Positions 50,621 to 63,015 of a stretch of 64,000 nt of DNA are shown in pieces; the stretch's first letter is position 1; every line of letters starts with the position of its first letter. The notes below the pieces were generated by a model that searched no databases, was not told the DNA's origin, and saw only the letters and a list, made by a program, of their open reading frames with translations. Made by a program: the position numbers and the translations under genes. The stretch lies in NCBI RefSeq assembly GCF_000226095.1, contig NC_016476.1:1302001-1366000 (forward strand). Reading direction: 5' to 3'. Source of the DNA: Thermothelomyces thermophilus ATCC 42464 (taxonomy: Eukaryota > Ascomycota > Sordariomycetes > Sordariales > Chaetomiaceae).

Positions 50621-51074
50621 GGCTAGGTCAAGGAGCTAGAAAGGCTATAATAGTTATAAGACTAGGAAAAGTTTTTACTAGAGAAGCTAGGACTATTAAA
50701 CTATATAAAGGCCTTGAAATGACCCTAATTACCTATCGAATCCTCTAATTCTAATGATTTAGGATATTATTCTAAGGCTATTAAGGTTACTAATCTAATT
50801 CGATTTACTAATATAATGACCTACTAGCGGTAGTAAGAGTAGCTTTAAGATTTATAATACGCTTTTTAGGGAGACCTTAAGTAGTTTAAGATATTATAGA
50901 ATTATATTCTATTTATATTTAATTATATAGATAAGTAACCTTAGAACTACCAATATAGCTATTATCAGAATATATTACCTAAGGAGTATAATTAACTAGA
51001 AAGTAACTAGACTTTATTTAAAGAATGGATAAATACCTATATAATTAACCTTATAGACTAAGTATCTTAAATAG
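50620..51074 (+). mobile_element. Gypsy element F4, segment 1 (gag)
   Basis: With RIP stops ignored, the sequence reads like the central gag domain of fungal gypsy elements (an IIFALNHM-like stretch and an N-W-like ESN...LFKE part). It is cut at 51,074 by element B, with TSD atag, and resumes at 63,016. Confidence 0.5.
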
Positions 51075-51523
51075 TAGACTAGGGCTAGAAGTTCTTAATA
51101 TGACTAGAGGGACATAGGGTGCAGTTTTGTTTTTCTGGTTCCGTAGAGCTTTGCTATATACGATAGGCATAAATAGGGGTTGCCTATCCAGGGGCACCAG
51201 ACAGACAGACAAGGACAATAGATGGCTTTTAACACTCGTCTGCTCTAATGGATTAGAGTGACGGGATGTAGTTCTTCTTTCTTTTGTGAGTTAGAGTACC
51301 TTTTTCCATATAAGTAGACTCTTCTATATCTATCTAGAGGGACATCGTTATCGCTACCTTTGCTCCTATCGTTATTGCCATCCAGATGGTTAGACTTGCC
51401 TGCTATGACCGTGAATACTCGGACGCCCTAGACTTTTTAAGCCGAAGCTCCTCCCTATCTAACTAGATAGAGATTTGGTTCTAGAGGTACTAAGTAGTAC
51501 CCTAGAGGGTTAGCACTAGTTTA
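51075..51523 (+). repeat. 5' LTR of element B
   Basis: It begins TAGACTAGGGC (TG to TA by RIP) and ends CACTAGTTTA. It is 449 bp and pairs with 62,563-63,011. Confidence 0.85.
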
Positions 51524-51616
51524 TATATATTTTAGAGGCTTAATTAAGGAAGAGCTTAGCTTTAAGTCTAAACTAGATTATTAGACTTTAAATATAATAG
51601 GATAGTAACGTTCGTA

Positions 51617-54600
51617 ATAGAGGAGTAAAGACATATATATAGAGGCATATATAGTAAAATTGTTAAGAAAGCGAGAAGAGCAAATATAGGTACTAAGAGA
51701 TCGGTATATCTAGTAGTAGGCTAGAGAACTACTCTTGCCCTAATGTAATAATACCACTAGTGGAGATGGCGGGAACTATAGGACGATAAGTTTGAAGGAG
51801 TTCGACATCTGTCTAGAGGGATAGAAACTCCGAAATGCGGATCTACAATGCCAGAACTATTCGGGATTTAGAAACGAGATTTTGGAGTTACACGGGCACT
51901 AGAGAAAAGCTTTACGGCTATCCTAGCCCTGGTTACCTTGGTACTAGCACTTACTAGTAAGGGCGTATCTGCCTATATATTACTACTCTTTAGCAATCTA
52001 GTATAGGTTTGTCTTGTTATTTTAGGAGTTCTAACTTTAGGGGTCAGAGTGCTATTATTATAGGGTATCCTCTATTAGAAGGTTTAAGAATGGCTTTATT
52101 AGGTATACTCTAAAGGAGTAAAAGTGGTAGACTAAGTTTATATTCAATCTTACTAGCTATAAGAAGACTTAAAGGAAAAGAGGAAGTCTTCCTAGATTAG
52201 CTACTTAGATAGAAGAGTCATCTTTAAGGAAGTTACCTAAATAGAAAGGTATAATTAAAGATAGTAACCTTAGATATTACTTTTCTTAATAGTTTAATAA
52301 ATACCTTAATCGGAATTGCTACTCTTAATACCTCTTACATCTAGGTATACCAAAACCTCGTTAGGAAGGACGCCATTAGAATCGCCTTAATCACTAGAGT
52401 TTAGAAACCTCACTTTAGACTTAGAAGTCAAGCATTACACTTAAGTAGACATTATAGTAGATAGACTTACTAAAGTTATTCGGGTTATATTCTCTTTGCC
52501 AATAGATAAGGGATTACCTAGTCTCTTCTCTAGTTATAATGCTACTAAATACCTCGAGCGTTTCGAAAAAGCTTATAAGATCTTTAGCAGAGATAATAGT
52601 AATAAGATCTCTTACTTTGAGTAGTAGTATATAGATGACCTTTAGGAAATCCTAGACTAGTGGCCGGAGTCAAAGAAGAAGGACTAGGCTACTTTTGAAG
52701 CCGCTGTTACGGAACGCTAAAAGTAGAATGACTCTTGCCGGGAAACCTCTACTCGAGAGTTAGAGTGTCTTCTAGATTCCTAGTACGTAGATTCGGCCAA
52801 GTCTATCTACGACTACCTAGAGCACATTAATGTCTTACTTACCTAAGTGCTAAAGAAGAAGAAAGCGGTCTATTAGTTATTAGCTATCTAGAAGGTATAG
52901 GATAGGTTTCCCCCTACTCTCTAGACTAGTCTTCGGGTCTATAAGAAAGGTAACTTATAGGTCGATAATATAGAGTAGGAGGACTTCTATAACTTTATAT
53001 AGGAGTATCTATATAAGGGAGTTAATGCTAGGTTAGTATACTATAAGTTAAATCTAAAAGGAGGGGAAGTTAAACTATAGGTAAGCTAGACTATCGAGAA
53101 AAGTCCTTCGGCTTCCTAGGTATAGGAGAGTCCTTTAGGTTTATCTGCCTAGAGAGATACTACCTTTGATAAGATCGTCGACAGGCTTGCGGACGCCTTA
53201 TATAAGCTTCGGATTAACAAGGGCAAAGTTAGCCGTAAATCCTTAGATAGAGGTAGGCGTTCCTGTGACCGGACAGACGACCTAAGCGATGACGAGATTA
53301 AGGAGATCCGGACCTACCTATTAGCTATTTAAGAGTCTTAGTAGAAGAAGAAGAGCGGCGGATTCCGGCCAAGTTTAATATTGGCTATACCTTATAGCTA
53401 TTACTATTATAGTGACTAGATATACTTTGCCTATAGATGTCTAGTCTTAGCAGAGGATATCTATAATAGTCTCGTCTATCGGCTTAGTTTTAAGTAGATC
53501 TTAGGTAAGAAAGATCCTAGTCTTCCGGAAAGCTAGTAAGTTAAAATCCTTAGTAAGGATATAGTTACTATAGCTAATTAGGGGACTTAGTAATATATTG
53601 TTTATACTTACACCTCTCTTTAGCTAGATCTTCCTAGCTAGGAGCTATACTAACAGTTTATAAAGAGCTATTAAAGGGAACGTAGTTAGGAGTACTATCT
53701 AGACTTAAATCTTATTACTAATAAGGCCTTCCTTTAGTATATTAAAGGTTTATACCTACTAGAAGTAGTTATAACCTCCCTTAATTACCTTACCAATACT
53801 AAGAAAGTTTCTCTAGAGTTAATCTATAACTATACTAAGGCTAGGGAGATCAATTTCTAGATAGATTACAAGTAAGGTAGATATACCCTCGTCTAATAGG
53901 TGAAACAGATAGCGTCTCGGACAGACGACTCCGTTTTTGCCACCAACTATAAAGGCTTACCGGCAGACATATTATAGTCTAACTAGATGGCGACGTAAGC
54001 TTTTAATACTATCGAGTCAGAGGTTAATAATAAAGATATTTCCGATAGGGATGGCGATATAGTAACTATAGCTTAGAGTACTACCCCTATAAAGCGCCGT
54101 TTTATAGAAATAGAAGATAAGCTAATATAGGATCCTATCTAGTAAGGGGGGACTAATAAAGTAAAGACTATTTAATTACTAAAAAGGAATATAGAAGTAA
54201 GAAGAGCTTACCCTCTAGCTATAAGCTAAGGGGTTATAGCTACTACTAAGAGGGCTGCTAATCTAGCTAGCAAAGGAGCTCTCCCCCTAGCTAGACAGAA
54301 ATAAACCATTTACTTTAGAGAATTAGAGAAATCGACCAAGGAGAACACTACCTATAATATACTCTCTCTAGTTAGTAAGGCTCTTTAAGTAAAGATACTT
54401 ACTATCGACGAGGTCTTAGGGATCTCCCTAACGTTTAAGAACGCGCTAATTGCTTTCCTTAAGTAGGATTATAAAAGTCCTTAGGAGGTGATCAAGTATA
54501 AGGGCTCGGCTATTCCCTTCCCTAATAAGCTGGCTTTACAAATAAAAGGGAGAATGCTATAAGAGGTTAAGATATACCTTAGCTATCTAGGTAGATAGAA

Positions 54601-55670
54601 TAGCATTAAGGGAGAAGAGTCTATAATTACGGTTCTAGCATTTCTAGGGGTTACTAGTAATGACTAGTAGGCCGTCATAATAGACGGTTTCTAGAGCGAT
54701 TACCTTGCTAGACGGTAAGACTAGCTAGATTTAGAAGAAATCGAAACATCCTTCTAGGCTCTAATCTATATACTCTCTGCCAATCAGAAGATCTAAATGG
54801 ATATACTTATATAGATATATATACTATTAACGCTCTATTATAACTTTAAGAACCTAAGGGGTAAAAAAGTACTCGCTCTAATCGATACTAGATCTAAGTA
54901 TAATATAATTACCCTTAGCCTAATATAAAGATACTATCTCCCTATATAAATGATGATAGTAATTTCCTAAGGTCTTTATAATAGTAGGCCATTTACTAGA
55001 GAAACAGTTAGTACGATTATCTTAAGGGCTATCTCGATCTATAAACATTTCTTCGTTTTAGATAGAGATACTAGTAATTACTAAATCTTACTAGGTATAC
55101 CATTTATCTATAACACAAGCCTAATGTTTAGCTATAAAGCTAGCCATCTAGTTATAGCAAACATTATCACTAAGAATAAATTAATTAAAGCATTGGTTGT
55201 CTTAGACGTCATAGCCAAAACGACATTCGAAAGAAAACATTAACTTATAGAGGACAAGCTTTAACGTCTAGTCATAACGACTACCGCTACCCCTACATTT
55301 GCTAACATTTAGGACGGTAAAATTCCACTTAGATTTCTTGATAATTAGGCTAGTAAAGCTATTTTTAATATAATACTAAGGATTTCTTATCTACCTCTTA
55401 TTAATATACTTACTAAAGTTTCGACATTTTGTCTTACTAGATACGACACTTTAAAACGGAGATATCAGGAAACGGAGGGTAAAATAGACAAGCCTGGCTG
55501 TCTAGATGGACGGAAAACGCTTAGGAAACTTATATCAAAGGTTAGAAAAGGGTTATAGGAGATATAGACGTTTACTATACGAAAGTCTATAGCTAGAAAA
55601 GTTCACCCTATAGATACGGCTATTAGCAATAGTTTGGTACCTGACGGTAACCCTAACTAGTAGGAACGGC
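51617..55670 (+). pseudogene. gag-protease region of element B (RIP-stopped)
   Basis: The start is ATA for ATG at 51,617, where element A keeps ATG. The aspartic protease motif reads IDTRS at 54,881-54,895, from DTG by G-to-A. The matching region of element A covers it from the start to about 55,670. The frame relation of gag and pol was not worked out. Confidence 0.65.
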
Positions 55671-58600
55671 ACCTAAGGGAAGCTACTAAAAAGATAAAGT
55701 TTAGGTTAGAATAGGATAGCCTTATTACGCTGCGGTTTTCGGACCTAGAGCCTGGGACACGGCTTACGGCCAAATGGCTTAATACGCTGCTTATGTCTAT
55801 AGGGAGCTTTCTGTCTGACCAGGAGAAAGAGCTCTTTATATAGGTCCTATAGAATAGGGAGGCTACTCTAGCATAGGATTTCACTAAATGTAGGCAGATT
55901 TACCCTAATATTATTCCTCCTTAGGTTATCTAGACTATCCCTTATATAGCGTAGCAATTAAAGAGCATCCCTATCCCAAAGCTATTAATGCCGAAGGTCA
56001 TTAACCTCCTAAAGTAGCAGATCTAGTATAGGATCATCGAGCCTAGCTATAGGAGCTACCGTAATAACTGGTTCCTAGTCCTTAAAAAGGATAGCGGTCT
56101 CCGGCTAATCAATGACGCCTAGAAAGCTAACGCTATAACTATACAGGACGCATTCGTGCCGCCGGCTATAGAGGAATTTAGTGAGGATTTTAGTGGTTGT
56201 AAAGTTATCTCTCTCTTAGACCTCTTTTCTAGGTATGACTAAGTCAGCCTTGACGAACGGAGTTAGGATCTTACAACCTTTCAAATGCCTATCGGCCTCT
56301 TCCGAATATATACCCTCCCTATAGGCAGAACGAACTCTATTGCCTAGTTTTAACAAGCGATGACCTAGATCTTCTAGAACCTAATTCCGGATATCTACCG
56401 CATTTACCTAGATGATATCTATATAAAGGGGCTACGGTCTAATCATGACGGGGAAGAAGTTACCCCGAGGTTACGGAAGTTTATAGTCCAACACCTCTAA
56501 AACGTTGATATAGTTCTCCTAAACACTAAACTTGCTAGAGCTACTATCACGGCTAGGAAATCCTAGTAGTACCGCCTATAAGCGGTGTTACTTAGCTACT
56601 TCTATATACCCGAAGGGCGACTACCTAACAATGCTAAAGTTATAAAAATCCTTGAGTAGACTTCTTATTTGGATTTAAAGGATGTTTATACCTTCCTAGG
56701 GATTGTTAGCTACTACCGGATCTAGATAGAGCACTTCGCCACGATTGCTTGGCTGTTATATGACCTGATGAAGAAGAACGCCTGTTAGGAATAGGGCCCT
56801 GCTTAATAGCAGGCTATAAAGGAACTCTAAACTTAAATAACCACTGCCCTGGTCCTTGTACCGCTTGTTTTTGATGACCTTAGGTATAGTTAGATATACC
56901 TAATGACTAATGTAAGTCTTTTCGGTTAGGGAGGGGTCATTAAATAAGTTAGCCCTAATAAGAAGAGGTACTTATGCCGGTTTAAGAGTGAGATATAGTC
57001 TGAGGCAGAGAAACGGTACGACCCTACTAAACGAGAGCTCTATAGACTACTTTTCCTGTTAAAACGTTTCTAATAGTACCTCTTTGGTATTCACTTTATC
57101 GTGGAAATGGACGCTCTTGTCCTAGTTTACCAGTTAAACGGCACAGCTAATGATATACCTAGAGCCTTAATAATATAGTAGATCGTATAGATTCGGCTAT
57201 TTAACTTTGAGGTTAAGTATATTCTAGGTTCTAAAAACGCTATTACTAATAGGCTTTCGCGAAAGCCTCCTAGTCTGTCTGACTAGATAGAGAAAGCAAA
57301 TAAGAAGGATATTAACGATTAGGTTAACGTGTAAATCTATACTAGCCGTGTTAGCGATCCTCCCGAACCTATAGACCCGAACCTCAAGGAAGGATACTCT
57401 AAGCACTCTAGAGCCATTATATAGTACTTGGCCACTCTAGAAGAACCTATAGCCATCCGACCACATCAGCGGCAACGTCTATTCAAGAAGGAAGCGCTTA
57501 AATATTTGGTAGATAAGGGCTATCTGTTCCTTTGGCTAGCAAATAATACCTAGAATCCTCGCCATATAGTAGATACCCCAGAAGAAAGGCGACGAATTTT
57601 CCAGGCTTGCTACAATGAGATAGGCCATAAGGGTAGAGAAGCTACTTACTAGAGGGTCACCAACTACTATTACTAGAAGGGAATATACGCTAACATGGCA
57701 GAGTAGATTCATACCTGCCTAGAGTGTCAGGTATAGGATGCTAAAAGATTTAAGGAGGTATATTTACATTCAGAACCTTCTCTAATCCTATTTACAAAAT
57801 GGCACTTAGATATCTAGTTTATACCCTCTAACTAGAGGGGGAAGCCTTATTTCCTCCTTGAGGCACGTGACGATCTTATAGGATTTGTAGAAGCCGAAGT
57901 CCTACCTAATAAGTTAGCTAGAGTGGTAAAGAACTTTATTAACCGTAATATTCTCCTTCGTTAGGGACTCCTAATAGTTGTAGTTATTAATAGGGGATCT
58001 AAATTCAAAGGGGAAGTAAAAGCTATCCTAGAAGAACTAGGGGTAAAATGTATTATTATTCCTCTTTATAACTCTAGGGCTAATGGTATTAGTAAGGCTA
58101 GGTATATACCTATTGCAGCTGCCCTAGCAAAGATGACCATAAGGACTAGAAAGAACTAGTAATAGCTTCTTCCCTACGTCCTACACGCTAACCGTACTAC
58201 CGTTTAAAACAGCTATAGCCGCTCACCCTTTAACCTTATCTATAACTACAATCCTATTAGCCCGATCGAAAATAATATCCCTACCTAGCAAATTCTTTAC
58301 TAGGACTCCGTAGCTGTCCGACTAGATGGGGAAAATCAAGCGGAAGCCCGTCTACGATTATTAGAACTCTATACTAAGGTATTACTTAATATAGAATTTG
58401 ACCTAGAAGTTACCGCTAAAAAGGTTACCAAAGCCAGATAAAAGATAGCTAAACACTAAAATGAAGCCTACTACCGCAAATTCAGAGCCGAGAATGCCTA
58501 AGTCAAAGCAGGCGATCTTGTTCTAGTATACGACAACATTCGGCAGATCGATATAAGCTTGTTTCGAAAACTCTAATATCGGTAGTATAGCCTGTACCGG

Positions 58601-58980
58601 GTCTAGGAAGTTGGGAACAAGAATACCTATTACCTAGAGACTCTTAACGGTGTAACTATATAGATATTATATTCCGCGAACCGCGTTAAGAAGTTTTTTA
58701 AGCGGGATAGAGTTTAGCTTGAAGCCGACGGATCTAATAGTTTTCTAGGCAAGTAGAACCCCTAGAACCAGGAAGTGGGTTCTTCGCTACCGGAAGCACT
58801 TAAGGAAGTGGTAGTAGAAGAGGAAGCTCCTAGACAAACTAAGTAACTATAACCAAGCGACCGACTTACTAGATCTAAAGCCCGAGAGTAACGATAGTAA
58901 CGGTAGGAGCTTATAGTCAAACTAACTAGAGGGAAACTACCTAGATTTTGACTTTCAAACTATTAATAGAAGTATAAGTT
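55670..58980 (+). pseudogene. pol of element B: RT, RNase H, integrase
   Basis: RT blocks include VLKKDSGLRLINDA near 56,080-56,120 and YLDDI at 56,405-56,419. RNase H follows near 56,880-57,290. The integrase zinc region is near 57,595-57,735 (GHKGREA, CLECQ), with a catalytic Asp in the WHLDI stretch near 57,800 and a core running to about 58,250. An integrase C-terminal part reads AGDLVLVYDN near 58,510-58,540. All the disruptions seen are RIP-type stops. The real stop cannot be chosen among several near 58,850-58,980. Confidence 0.7.
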
Positions 58981-59264
58981 GACCCCGTTTGATTTTACTT
59001 CTATTTACTCTTTACTATCTAAACCCCTAATTACCTCTTTTCTATACTACCTTTACCCCTTTTCCCCTAAATCCCTAGTTTCCTACCTATAAGCGCCATC
59101 TACCCCGTTTATAAGCTACCTATTAATCCCTAACTATACTATCCAAATCCGTTGAAATTAGAGAGCTCTTTTTCTACGTTATTAGCTAGACATTCTTTGG
59201 CTAGCTATTAAGGTTAAATTTGGCCCGACCTATAAGCCGAGGGTTAGGATCTTAGGAGCCATTA
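58980..59264. other. Pyrimidine-rich spacer after pol in element B
   Basis: CT-rich sequence between pol and the end of the antisense frame. No coding signal is recognised. It may hold 3' processing signals for both convergent transcripts. Confidence 0.35.
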
Positions 59265-60480
59265 TTAATTACATCTTCCTACGAGCACTTCTTGTCACTC
59301 TAGCAGCAGTTTCTATACTGTCCGTCTAGGATAGGACCTATTGAAACGTAGCTATAGAATGGCCATATAGCGTAAATAGTGATAGGCTTCTTGTTCCTTA
59401 GAGGGGTAACCTTAGTTGTCGACCTTTGGTAGGACTATTCGCAGGCCTAGCACGGTGCCGGATTCCTATATTCCCGATTGGCTCTTCCTCTAACCAGAGG
59501 GAAGAAGTTATTCCTATATATCCCCGAACACCTAGATAAACAAACCGAGAACTTAGGCCTAGCAGGTAACTATAGTGTAAATCTACCGACTAAACAGACC
59601 GCCGTTATTAATTTCTACGAAAACCGGGTGTAACTGCTTTGCCAGAGCTCCCTTGTAGGCATAGAAGAATTCTATATAGGTAGGAGTAAGTCTTAGGATT
59701 CTAAACATCTGCTCTAAAGTATTAGGATTAGGGTTTAGCTCTTAGCGAATATACAGGACTACCTGTATCTTAGGATGCTTAATAAAGAAGAATCTATAGT
59801 ATAAAAGGAATAGTTTATACTAGTACTATATTAAGGCTACCTCTAGATAATCTAAAGGCATTAGGGGATCCTCTAGGTAAGCTACTCTTACTACCTATAT
59901 AAACTTGAGAGGCGTAAGGAACCGATTGTCCCAGGTAGTCGTCAAATCCACCGGTCGGTTAGTTATCGAGGGAAGCACAGGCTTAGTATTCTCGTCGATT
60001 TCTACGTCTTCCTAGACAGAGGATTTGTATCTCTAGCGCTTAACTCTTTCGGTAGATATAGTGGTCGAACTTGCTCGTAGGAACTTATAGCAAGTTCGAA
60101 GGGGAAGTAATATAGGAAGAAGCAGTGCTAGCCGAGCAGAGGAAGACGATTACAAGCGAGAGTTGGTTAGAAGGGTAGAAAAGTAGGAAGAAGTTTAAGG
60201 AGAAATAGGGGATACTTATCCTTTAAACGATTCAATAGTTAGGACACTAGAACCACCAGACTTCCATTTAAAGAAGGTATACCTAGGCTAGAATGACCTA
60301 TTATATAATAGGTTATACTCCTTTATTACTACCAGATAAAACGCAAGTCGAGGTCATTCCCTAGGGTCATAATAAAGAATGACCTGGTCATACAGAGGCT
60401 AGCATAGTTACCTATCGGATGGCGCTAGAACCGGTAAATACAGCCTAGAATAGCCAGATAAGGAAGGCGTCTAGGAGGAA
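59265..60480 (-). pseudogene. Antisense ORF of element B, unknown protein
   Basis: One minus-strand frame runs without an indel from at least 60,267 down to tandem TAA codons at 59,262-59,267 (335 codons or more). It stays protein-like to about 60,480 with only RIP-type stops. Representative pieces are WDNRFLTPLKFI, FRILRLTPTYIEFFYAYKGA and YLRYMAIL. The start codon could not be found, so the upper limit is a guess. Composition is rich in Leu, Arg, Ser and Pro. There is no Cys cluster and no similarity seen to the antisense protein of the chromoviruses. It is absent from element A. Confidence 0.45.
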
Positions 60481-60490
60481 TTAAAAGGTC

Positions 60491-60532
60491 TATAAATACC
60501 CCTAACTTAACCTTCCTCTCCTCTCTCTTTTC
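60491..60532 (+). promoter_or_regulatory. Promoter-like sequence before the extra sense ORF
   Basis: TATAAATA at 60,491-60,498 is followed by a CT-rich tract at 60,511-60,532 and then the ATG at 60,608. This is the usual layout of a fungal core promoter, suggesting the downstream ORF is transcribed on its own rather than only from the LTR. Confidence 0.4.
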
Positions 60533-60607
60533 TATAACTAATAACTACAAACCACAAATCGCCGACTTACAAAAACGCTAAATAAAATATCTTCTCCGCC
60601 TAGTTAG

Positions 60608-62506
60608 ATGGCCAGGCGTTATTAGGCAAGTGTTCTACCGAGCGATTCTTTTCTAAATGTTAGTAGTCTAGGTTTTAAGTAACTCTACGTAAGTCTCCCG
60701 ACGGCAAACACGTACAGGGACAACGTTAGAGAGTTAGATCGAAGAAGAAGAGAAGGATCGGTTCCTCTCCCTCTGACTAGAGGGCCGAGCTAACCAAGTA
60801 TAGGACTACCTTTACTCCTTCCAGGAGAGGACCCTAAAACTCTAAGACTCTTTCTTCGGTACCTCCTTATAACTTAGGTTCTAGGGGAAGAAATCGCTAA
60901 CTACCTAGGGAGTAGTAACACCTAGAAGCTCTTTAATGAACTATATACTAGGCCTATCCCCTATCCTAGAGAAGTCATGGCTAGAAGGCTAGAGTGGCTT
61001 ATAAGTCTTAGTCTCGAGACTAACGAGCGGATCGTCAGCTACCTATTTCCCTTATACACTAGGCCGTATAGCTAGGGGAAGATATACTTCGGCTAGCATT
61101 AGTATAATATCGCTATAAGCCTATATAATATTAAAGGGCTTATATTAAGAAAGGAGTACCTAAACGGCTATAACCTGCTAAACCTACTTCGGTATATGTT
61201 AGTATCTTACAAGCCATATATCTATATCTTTCTAGAGGCCGTCAGCGACTTAAAGCCCGAGTAGTTAGCACTGCCCCTACAGAAATAGAAGGACACGGCC
61301 AGAAAACGATTCTAGATAATCCTTTGCCACTTGCGACAATTACACTAGGCCGTAGCTACATATGACCAGACGGAGTCCTATCTCCATTATATAGATTCCT
61401 ATCCTTCCGATGAGCAGAGCTAAAAAGATCTATTTAAAACTCTATAGGATAAGGTCATTCTCCCTAGCTTTCTTTTTCTACTGCCTAGAGGTTATATATA
61501 CTAGCCGACAGTGTAGGCAATGTCAAAGTAGAAAGGCTAGTAGGAATGCGGTATCTAGGTTGCTAAGTTTTGTCGTTTCTACTTTTAGGAGATACAATAG
61601 GGAGACAAGGCATAGCTTAAACTTCCCTAGCAGAAGGGCCATCTATACGTAGGGCTGAAAGTGACAGAGGCCAAGAACAAGATATTAACGCTCTGGCTTG
61701 GAATAATCCGGATAGCTCTAGGCTATCCGCCTAATAGCTCCCTTTGGCTAGAAAAGCCGAAGAACCTTTAGGGGGATATCTGTCCTTATTAACTACCTAG
61801 GTAGCCTATAGACAAGCCACTTTATAGGCCACCGGTTCTATAGCCGTAGCTATAGCTAGGACGGGCCAAATTAGTCATCTCCGTCCGGACAGAGGAAGGA
61901 GAAGATAACCTGCCACTAACAAAGGAGTAACTAGTTATAAAGAAGGATCACCAGGTTCCCCTAGATAATATAGTCTAGTAGTTCCTTAGTAAGGCACCCA
62001 AAGGACTTAGGCCGCCTTAGCTACTTTAATAGGCGCTCGAGTATCCCTATAAACCAAGGATAGCTATTTACTAGCGCGTGGTAGAATAGGTAAAGGAGTA
62101 ACTTATAGCTATAGAAGGATAAGGAAAGTCTTCAGGGTTATAGTAACAGTAACTAGTCAAGTAGGTACCTTTAGTAATACGACGGCTGCCTAGTTAGACC
62201 AAGACGAAGCCAAGTAAGCCAGTATAGACACGGGAGACACGCTCGACCTAAGCCGCTAAAAAAGGATAGGCTTATTAGCGTCATCCTAACAATAATCCTA
62301 CTAAATAGACTTAACCCCTACTATTCGAACGCTTAGGGCCTGAAGATCTTAAGCTAGTTCCTAGGTACCTGCTATAATTTATAGGCTAGGATGCGCTAGA
62401 TACCGAAGTAAAAGCCTAGCAAAGGCGTTAGGCATCTAAGAAACGGCCCTTGCCTAAAGGAGACAGTAAAGCTAAGCAGGCTAGACATTATAAGGAACAT
62501 AAGTAA
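60608..62506 (+). pseudogene. Extra sense ORF of element B (632 codons), unknown protein
   Basis: It starts at an intact ATG (MARRY) and runs in a single frame to TAA at 62,504-62,506, with only TAG/TAA interruptions of the kind RIP makes and no indel. The same TAA is kept in element A, so it may be the true end. The N-terminal 230 residues look globular (PREVMARRLEWLISLSLETN). The middle has a C-rich run near 61,540-61,590. The last 200 residues are basic and rich in Gln, Lys and Pro, as in a disordered or nucleic-acid-binding tail. No polymerase, nuclease or envelope-type membrane segment was seen. Family unknown. Confidence 0.6.
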
Positions 62507-62562
62507 GGTTTTAGGTCTAAATTTGCTAGTAGGAGCCTTAGGGCAAATTCAAAGGGGAAGTA

Positions 62563-63011
62563 TAGACTAGGGCTAGAAGTTCTTAATATAACTAGAGGGA
62601 TATAGGGTATAGTTTTGTTTTTCCGGTTCTATAGAGCTTTGCTATATATAATAGGTATAAATAAGGGTTACCTATCTAGGGGTACCAAACAGACAGACAA
62701 GGACAATAGATAGCTTTTAACACTCGTCTACTCTAATAGATTAGAGTGACGGGATGTGGTTCTTCTTTCTTTTGTAAGTTAGAGTACCTTTTTCTATATA
62801 AGTAGACTCTTCTACGTCTGTCTAGAGGGATATCGTTGTCGCCACCTTCGCTCCTATCGTCGTTGCCGTCCAGATGGTCGGACTTGCCTACTGTGACCGC
62901 GAATACTCGGATGCCCTGGACTTTTTGAGCCGAAGCTCCTCCCTATCTGACTAGACGGAGGTTTGGTTCTGGAGGTGCTAAGTGGTGCCCTGGAGGGTTG
63001 GCACTAGCTTA
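62563..63011 (+). repeat. 3' LTR of element B
   Basis: It is 449 bp and is preceded by the purine-rich tract AAAGGGGAAG at 62,551-62,560. It is less RIP-mutated than the 5' copy, keeping for example GGAGGGTTGGCAC near its end. It is followed by the TSD atag. Confidence 0.87.
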
Positions 63012-63015
63012 ATAG

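Larger units (their letters stand above)
51075..63011 (+). mobile_element. Element B: 11.9-kb gypsy element with extra ORFs, nested in F4
   Basis: Its length is 11,937 bp. LTRs are 51,075-51,523 and 62,563-63,011 (449 bp each); the 4-bp TSD atag is at 51,071-51,074 and 63,012-63,015. Order: LTR, gag, protease, RT, RNase H, integrase, a long antisense frame, a promoter-like region, a long sense frame, purine-rich tract, LTR. At this size it is well above the usual 5-8 kb for fungal gypsy elements, and the extra length is the two additional frames. Confidence 0.88.

Noticed and set aside
60249-60267. ATG complementary to 60,265-60,267 as the start of the antisense ORF in element B
   Set aside because: Counting codons shows it is in another frame from the body of the ORF, which stays open and protein-like further upstream.
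61410-61652. 80-codon open frame inside element B
   Set aside because: It overlaps the long sense ORF in another frame; the long frame is continuous on both sides, so this one is a shadow.
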